Source: Pisolithus tinctorius (Eukaryota; Basidiomycota; Agaricomycetes; Boletales; Pisolithaceae). From it: a stretch of DNA of 64,000 bases. The notes beneath the pieces were generated by a model. The model was given only the letters and a program-made list of their open reading frames with translations. It was not told the DNA's origin and ran no database searches. Made by a program: the position numbers and the translations under genes. Shown piece after piece: positions 58,312 through 64,000 of the stretch. The DNA lies in contig JANFAH010000048.1 of NCBI GenBank assembly GCA_024663395.1, positions 248,001 to 312,000 of the forward strand, written 5' to 3'. How positions within the stretch are numbered: the first letter of the stretch is position 1; each line of letters begins with the position of its first letter.

Positions 58312-58820
58312 GCCCGTCTGGAGCTGCGCCTTTGGTGTGCGTTACTTTATGTAAAGGGAGGGGGGAAGAATTCGGAGGCAAAAAGACCTAGCGAGGTCTG
58401 TCTTTGTTCTGTCTGCTTGTACGATGGCATGTATAATCACGATTTTTATGTTCGTCCACTGCCTTTCTGCTCGACATACCTGCCTCTTCTCATCTTTTTA
58501 CGGTCGAGGTACTACAATGCATCACGTATATAACACGTAGTACTTTGAGCTGCGGCCTTTGAGTCCCAGTACATTATGTAATGGCCACGATTGCTACTTT
58601 TTCTTACCACCCCCACTCGATCGCATGCAAGTCAGGTCCATCCACCCTACGAACAGGTAGTATACATCGCATCGGGGCTAACCAGGTTGACATGTGAGCC
58701 CGTGCATGCTATCCGGCATAAAACTACATAGTACCAACCGAAAGTAATAATAAAGTAACGATAATGCTTATTTTATGCATATCGTCTTTACAATACCCAG
58801 ACACGAACCACTACATAACA
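58312..58820. other. Intergenic, convergent 3' ends of TSC2 and GEN1
   Basis: About 510 bp between two stop codons. A/T-rich sequence with an aataaa-like element near 58748 fits overlapping 3' UTRs and polyadenylation signals. No gene seen. Confidence 0.5.
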
Positions 58821-61800
58821 CTAAGTAAGATCGATAATATCATCTAACGCCGATGAACTTGGTCGCATTCCGGAAGTAATTCTCGTTGAAGTTGTAGCAA
58901 CGGAGGTGGCTTTACTCACACTTCTCTTTGCTCGAGCCAAAAGAAGCGGAGGTTCCCTAACTCGTCTTACCTGTTCCGTCTCCTTCGTCTCTAACCCATT
59001 CACCGCGACGTCTTTGGACATCCTATCTAAACCGAGGTCCACCTTCCCTTTTTTACTGCCAGCTACCACTGTCCCGGGGGCGCCACCAGGTCTGAACTTT
59101 GAAGTACGGACACACGGTGGTGGTTCGGATTCTGGTTCGGAGAGAACAGGCGGTGCGGACAAGATCATTGCCACGTCGGCGTCGCCTCCTCCGATCTCGT
59201 CAGTGTTGTCTTCGTCTTCAGACCCGCTTGATATCCAGATCACGTCATCCAGTACATTCTTCGTCGGAATCTGCGTAGTTGAAGAACTGGGCGCCGGATT
59301 CGGCAGTCGCCTATTAGCAGGCTCTTCGGCGTGTCGACTGGGCAGGCTATCTTCGGGCGGCAGACGTGTTACCAGCAACGTTGGCGACGACGGATTGTTC
59401 AGATCGCGGGCAGAGCGAGATTCACGTGCATGCGGTGATCTATGGGCTGGTGACGTTCGCAGGGACTTGGCTTTGGGTGGGGTTTCAGAATCCGACAGTA
59501 CCTCAACAGTATCGGAACCTTTTGGTAACAGAGACTCGTGGCACACTCCAGTCAGACTATCGGATGATCTGCTGAGTGAGTACATCCTTGATAGTCGACA
59601 AGAGCGCGATACGCAGAGGAAAGTACTGACCTTGGAGCGCCAAAAATGTCAGTGTTTGGTGGTGTCTTCTGTCTATCTTGCAAATCCGAAGGAGTTATTA
59701 CCGGAGGGGGCATCGGAAAAGGGCGTGGGGTCAACGGCCGACCCTTTGATGTAGCGGGAGAAGTACAGGTAGACCTGGATGTCCCAGATGGATCTTCATG
59801 TTCTAACGTGTCAGAAAGAAGGCTAATATGTGCGAGTTTAATCGGAGTGCTGAGTTTAGAGGACGCCTTAGGACCTGTCCTGCCCTTCGACACAGCAAAG
59901 AAATCCGTTACCGCAACCTGCGTTCTACTCTCCTTAACAACAGGTGCGTTCACCGCGACAGTTGTTCTGACCTCAGCAATCTCAAGTTCATCTGAGCTTA
60001 CGTCAATATATGGCCGTGGTTTGCGAACAACGATCGGTTTTTGGGCAGGAGCTGCAGGTCGTGGAACACACGACGGCGAAGAAGTACATTGCGCAGAGGC
60101 TGATTCCACTCCCTCCGCCTGAACTGCGGGGGGCTTCGTTGAATCCTTCGATTTCGCATTGGTCCTACGGCGTAAGACCTCAAGAGGACGAATACATGCC
60201 GATTTCGCGGGCAGCGAAGGTTTAGCTAGCGGACAGTCCTCCTCGGATTTGTCGTGGGAAGGCGGACGTAGATTGGGCCTGCAGGTTACTCGCTCGGCGA
60301 CTACAGGACTCGTTGGGGGGAAGGAGTCTTCCGCGGTTGGTCGTGGTTCGGGATACCTCTTTATCGTTTTTGCGCGAGCAGTAGTCCTGCTCCTGCCCTT
60401 CGCCTGCACCGGTTCGTCCTCAGAGCACGTACTTGCATCACTGAGGTTAATGTATTCGTAACCCTCATCTTGCGCTTCTGCCGCTCCCTTTGGTCTCCGA
60501 CGACCCTTGCTCGCAAATCGTGTTGATTTGCTCGCTGTCGTGGCATGGTGCACCGTCGAAGAGGCGTTGGCGGTATTGACTGTAGTCACTTTGGACTGGG
60601 CGCCCGCCTTCTCAGTACCCGACTCTTTTGTACGTTTCCGCGCCTTCTTCTCGGCCCGTCGTTGCGCTTTCGTTTCATATGCATCAACTAGACCAGGAAC
60701 CACAGCTCGTACCATCACAGCCGGCAGCCACAAACGAAGCGACGCCGTGGGTGAAACAGGTGCAGATTGCGTACGCTTAGTTCGCTTCTTAGCCTTGGAT
60801 TGTGCAGCTGTCTCGAGTCGCTCTAAAGCGGTGTCGTTGTCGTCGGCAGCGGCTTCGTCGTCTTCAACTTCTTCGTTGCCTCCGTCCTCAGAGGCTGACG
60901 GGACATCAATTGGTGGGCGGATACCTCGTACACCGGATGCCGCACGATCTGCGAGTGCCGATGGATCGATGAGCACTCGGTACTCCGGCGTGCCGTCTGT
61001 TGAAGAGTGCTCACGGATGGAAAGCACATCCATCACCAGTGAGGACTCGCGCTCTATATCATCATCGGACTTTTCAGAACCGTCTGCAGGGCGAGAGGAA
61101 GGCGGGGAGGGGGACGAGTCGAGACGAAATAAGGCAAGTGAAAAGGGCATGGATGGAGGAGGGGGGACATCCTCCGCCGCGTCACCTTCCGAAGTTGATG
61201 GACGCACCTGGGGGAGAGCGCCTGCCACAGAAGACTCAGAAGCAATCACCATTGGAAGACTGGTAGAGCCGTCCTGATCACAATCTGACACCGCCTCGGC
61301 GTCGATGACTCTGCGTCTAAGAGCCCTACACACGATACCTGGCCATAACACAGTTCTGAAACGTTTAATTATGATATCCTTGACGCCCCACTCGAAATAC
61401 AGTTCACAGAGGGAAGCTATCTGTGCTGGATCCGGATCGCTTGGCCACAAAACAGGAGGTGGGGGATGCCGTGGTCGTTCCGTTTCGGACGTGATCGGAG
61501 AAACGTATGACAAGAGGACGGGAATGGAAGGGAACGAGTCCGGCAGAGAAGCTGCAAGAGAAGGCTTTTTGGACGGCAAAAAACCGCTCTTGTTTGACTT
61601 GAGTTCTGCTCTTATCTGATGCCGCCATTCGCTCAGAAAGTTGTCGAGTTTGTCTGCCTTGAGTGTAGTGGCAGCATGCATCAAAGATTCTCCAAAACCT
61701 GCACGAGCAAGCCCTACAGCGAAGGCCTTTCCACAGCCTGGAAGCCCTGCCGGTATGTAATCGCCTCCAGAGAGAAGGGCAATAAGAATAGTACCCCCAC

Positions 61801-62509
61801 GAGTGATTTGTACGTCCGGGTGAGTTGAAAGAGAGGAAGCACGATAAGTTAGCACGTGATTACCGTCATCTTTGCCCTCTGAATTTTTGACGGGGTGCGA
61901 GCGATTACCAGAAAGTGTGCTGCTTGGACTACGTTGCATTAGCCCTCACAAATGATCGAAGAAAGGATTGAGACACACTTGCGGATGACCATAGTGGCGC
62001 CGAAGAGAAAGTTGTCTACATCGTCTGACAAAACAGCGTCGATGACGCCAATTCTGTTCAGGTATGCAAGTTCAGCTTCTGCTTCACCGGGTGCCATTCT
62101 CCATTCAAATCCAAACGCCTGGATGATGTTCTTCATACCCGTTGTGAGCCAGTGCGCGTTTCCACCTACGCGTTTCCCGCGTTTGACGGCGGGACGTTTG
62201 GGTCCATCAAACACAAAGAGGGGGAGTAGGGGAGATTGAAGAAGTCGACAACATCGAAAGAAAAGCGTGCGCAGCTCCGGGTTTTCGCCTTCTCTTCCAT
62301 AGGCTGCATGGAAGAACCAAATAGACGCGTCAATCCCGATTCGAAATCCTCGTCGGCCCCCCGGATTCGCGACAAATCCATCTGAGACTGCCAGGTCTGT
62401 CAGAGAGCGAACCTCAGCAGCTGGTCGAAGAACCTGAACGGGAATTTAGTTTCTGGCGTCATGTCTGCAATCGTCGCACACTTGCCTCCCACAGTCCTGC
62501 GACACCCAT
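58821..62509 (-). CDS. GEN1: GEN1/YEN1-type Holliday-junction resolvase (XPG/Rad2 family) with long disordered tail
   Basis: Structure-specific nuclease that cuts four-way DNA junctions late in the cell cycle. ATG 62509 gives MGVAGLWE, the invariant N-terminus of the family (free alpha-amino after Met removal), joined to VLRPAAEVRSL. The nuclease core shows RIGIDASIWFFHA, FVFDGPKRPAVKRGKR, APGEAEAELAYLN with metal-binding Glu residues, and DAVLSDDVDNFLFGA with metal-binding Asp residues. The next exon has the helix-two-turn-helix LLSGGDYIPAGLPGCG, then EWGVKDIIIKRFRTVLWPGI as in GEN1 chromodomain-like regions. About 600 residues of disordered, basic, Ser-rich tail follow, with several SUMO-interaction-like motifs and the end ALDDIIDLT. 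Introns occur after MGVAGLWE and at several points between 61940 and 62510; one near 59590-59640 joins the last exon. Confidence 0.92.
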
Positions 62510-62788
62510 CCTTGTCCGATGCCACTGCCACTCAGGGATTCAAAACGCGTGGGTAGTCACTAGCACGTGATTTGGCTACGGCTCACTTCATTAACAGCTA
62601 TTACTTCCTTACACACCTGCGTGGATGACGAACTCGATTACTAGGGACCTGGCCTCGTTTACTATCAGCACTCCTCGATTTGGGTTGGACCATGAGTCGT
62701 GACAATATCCTCGTTGTCCCCTTGCCCCGCCAGCGTCAAACCCTTGTTCGACACGTACCATTACTTCAAGTCGCATTTTCTCGCCCAG
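62510..62788. other. Divergent promoter region GEN1 / GTPase
   Basis: About 280 bp between the two start codons. Contains an in-frame-looking ATG at 62692 (MSRDNILVVPLP) that shifts frame before the P-loop, so it may be an upstream open frame or leader exon. No other element recognised. Confidence 0.4.
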
Positions 62789-63391
62789 ATGGGTACGCGC
62801 AATGTCGTCCTCCTTGGAGAAGTAGGGTCCGGGAAGTCGTCCATCATCAATTTAATCGCCGGAAAGGAAGAAATCGAAATATCCAACAACGTAGACGGCG
62901 GGACTCTTAACGCCTTGTGCTACACCCTGAACTTTAGCTCAAGCGGCGTCCGGATCAACCTTTGGGATACACCAGGGTGGAACCCGGCCAAGGAAGAGAA
63001 TAAGAAACAGAGGCAATCCACGAAGGAGATTGAACACCTCTTAAAGACCCTACACGCTACTGAAGGCATACACCTCCTCCTTTTTTGCATGCGGGCGGGG
63101 CGAGCGACAAATAACCTACTCGAAAACTACAATGGCTTCTACTCAAAGCGGGCTTGGCATAAAACTCCTGTTGCTCTTGTCATAACTCAGCTCGAGCGGT
63201 TTGAACCAAACATGCATAAGTGGTGGGAGGATAATGGCGGGAAGCTGGAGCGCCAAAAACTCAAATTCTACGCGCATGCATGTGTGACTACTGTGGGCGA
63301 CGAATGGAGTGGCAAGAAGAAGATCTCGCAGAATATACTTCGGAGACTCGTTATCCCAACTGAATCCCCGGGCCACGGTGATTTTTGTCCG
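62789..63391 (+). CDS. AIG1-like P-loop GTPase, first G domain (first exon shown)
   Basis: From ATG 62789 the frame reads MGTRNVVLLGEVGSGKSSII, a G1/P-loop (GxxxxGKS), followed by LIAGKEEIEISNNVDGG and the G3 motif in INLWDTPGWN. Next come HLLLFCMRAGRATNN, and VALVITQLERF at the position of G4, where the usual T/N-K-x-D is not conserved. The exon ends at FCP before a GT donor at 63392, in phase 0 (201 codons). Downstream exons could not be fixed. The next P-loop begins only 200 bp later, so either this is the first half of a tandem two-GTPase protein or two similar genes lie head to tail. Such single-domain AIG1/septin-like GTPases of unknown role form large families in agaricomycetes. Confidence 0.7.
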
Positions 63392-63593
63392 GTAAGTTCC
63401 TTCCTCCTGAGCCCAGTTCTGTTACATAACCTAGCGAAGGGCTTAGCAGAAAATGTAGTGCGAGACTCCATTATCGTCGTCAGGACAGCCTCCTTGCGCC
63501 AGTATACCCAAAGCGTCGTGATAATGTGCGCTATCCTAACGTTTAGCGCCAAGATATCCCCTTCACTGATATCTCTTCACTAGCGTAACTGGT

Positions 63594-64000
63594 CCGGTAG
63601 GCTCTGGGAAGAGCTCTGTAAGAACTCTTCTTAGGCTTGACTTTGTCCTCGACTGAGAATAAGCTATCAAGTTCATTAGTAGACTAACCGGGATTCCGGA
63701 AGATGATGTAGGTGTCGGCCACTCCTTGGCGCCGTGCACATCCTGCGTTCGTGAATTCCGTTATGTTGATCAGCATAGTGGCAAACGGGTCTCTCTCCTG
63801 GACGTCCCTGGGTTCGTACATCCGTCGCTGAGCAACAAGAAGATTTTGAAGATGATTGCAAGATGGCTGCAGAATGAGTGAGTAGCTTCTTTACTTGTGG
63901 CACATGACGTGGTAATCTCTTTGTTAGGTACAAAGGGAATGTCCCTCTTGCCGGTATCCTCTACCTTCATTCTGTCGCGCATCCGTTTATCAAAGCCGTC
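63594..64000 (+). CDS. Second AIG1-like P-loop GTPase domain (partial, runs off the window)
   Basis: After a putative acceptor at 63593 the frame reads VTGPVGSGKSS (P-loop), an intron 63618-63671, then FISRLTGIPEDDVGVGHSL, PCTSCVREFRYVDQ, and the G3 motif in VSLLDVPGFVHPSLSNKK. A second intron at 63878-63927 joins QNE to YKGNVPLAGILYLHS at the window edge. All phases agree, so the segment is a working coding region. No convincing start codon lies between it and the preceding GTPase exon, which favours one tandem protein, but a missed small first exon is possible. Confidence 0.65.

Noticed and set aside
62692..62788. ATG at 62692 as the GTPase start
   Set aside because: Its frame does not lead into the P-loop without an unsupported splice; ATG 62789 immediately precedes the conserved GTPase beta-strand.

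Overview
The window is a gene-dense stretch of a filamentous basidiomycete nuclear genome, most likely an agaricomycete. The evidence is intron-rich genes with short GT-AG introns (mostly 45-70 nt), closely packed genes on both strands, and gene content typical of mushroom-forming fungi: paired family 3 glycoside hydrolases, a small secreted Cys/Ala/Gly-rich protein, a CFEM-like surface protein, AIG1-like P-loop GTPases and a PIF/Harbinger transposon. There is no prokaryotic, organellar or viral segment.

Layout. 1-14.6 kb: the 3' part of a FIG4 phosphoinositide phosphatase, a DEF1-like protein on the minus strand, a dual-specificity phosphatase with an N-terminal rhodanese-like domain, a membrane-anchored or secreted YtcJ-type amidohydrolase (minus), and choline-phosphate cytidylyltransferase. 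14.6-19 kb: an accessory island holding a relic of a SRAP-gene 3' end, a small secreted protein gene, and a complete but disabled Harbinger element with 75-bp terminal inverted repeats. 19-27 kb: a CMC4-like twin-CX9C protein, the intact SRAP (HMCES) gene (minus), a histone-fold TAF, a SAP-domain membrane protein (minus), a CFEM-like surface protein, then 1.7 kb with only fragmentary signals. 27-44 kb: a UPF1-like SF1 helicase with a mitochondrial-type N-terminus, an NRP1-like RNA-binding protein, APC1, DAHP synthase (minus) and PIH1. 45-51 kb: NagZ-like beta-N-acetylglucosaminidase and a secreted beta-glucosidase, both GH3 and both on the minus strand. 52-64 kb: TSC2 (tuberin), the Holliday-junction resolvase GEN1/YEN1 (minus), and one or two AIG1-like GTPase units running off the right edge.

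Most genes are single-copy housekeeping functions in membrane lipid signalling (FIG4, CCT), growth control (TSC2, PIH1 in R2TP), the cell cycle (APC1) and genome maintenance (DEF1, SRAP/HMCES, GEN1). They do not form one pathway. Several divergent pairs share very short promoters: SRAP/TAF start codons are 87 bp apart and amidohydrolase/CCT about 82 bp apart. The most unusual parts are the Harbinger island with the duplicated SRAP tail, the SAP-domain membrane protein, the putative mitochondrial SF1 helicase and the GEN1 tail rich in SUMO-interaction-like motifs. All intron and start positions come from reading splice consensus and protein-family conservation by eye.
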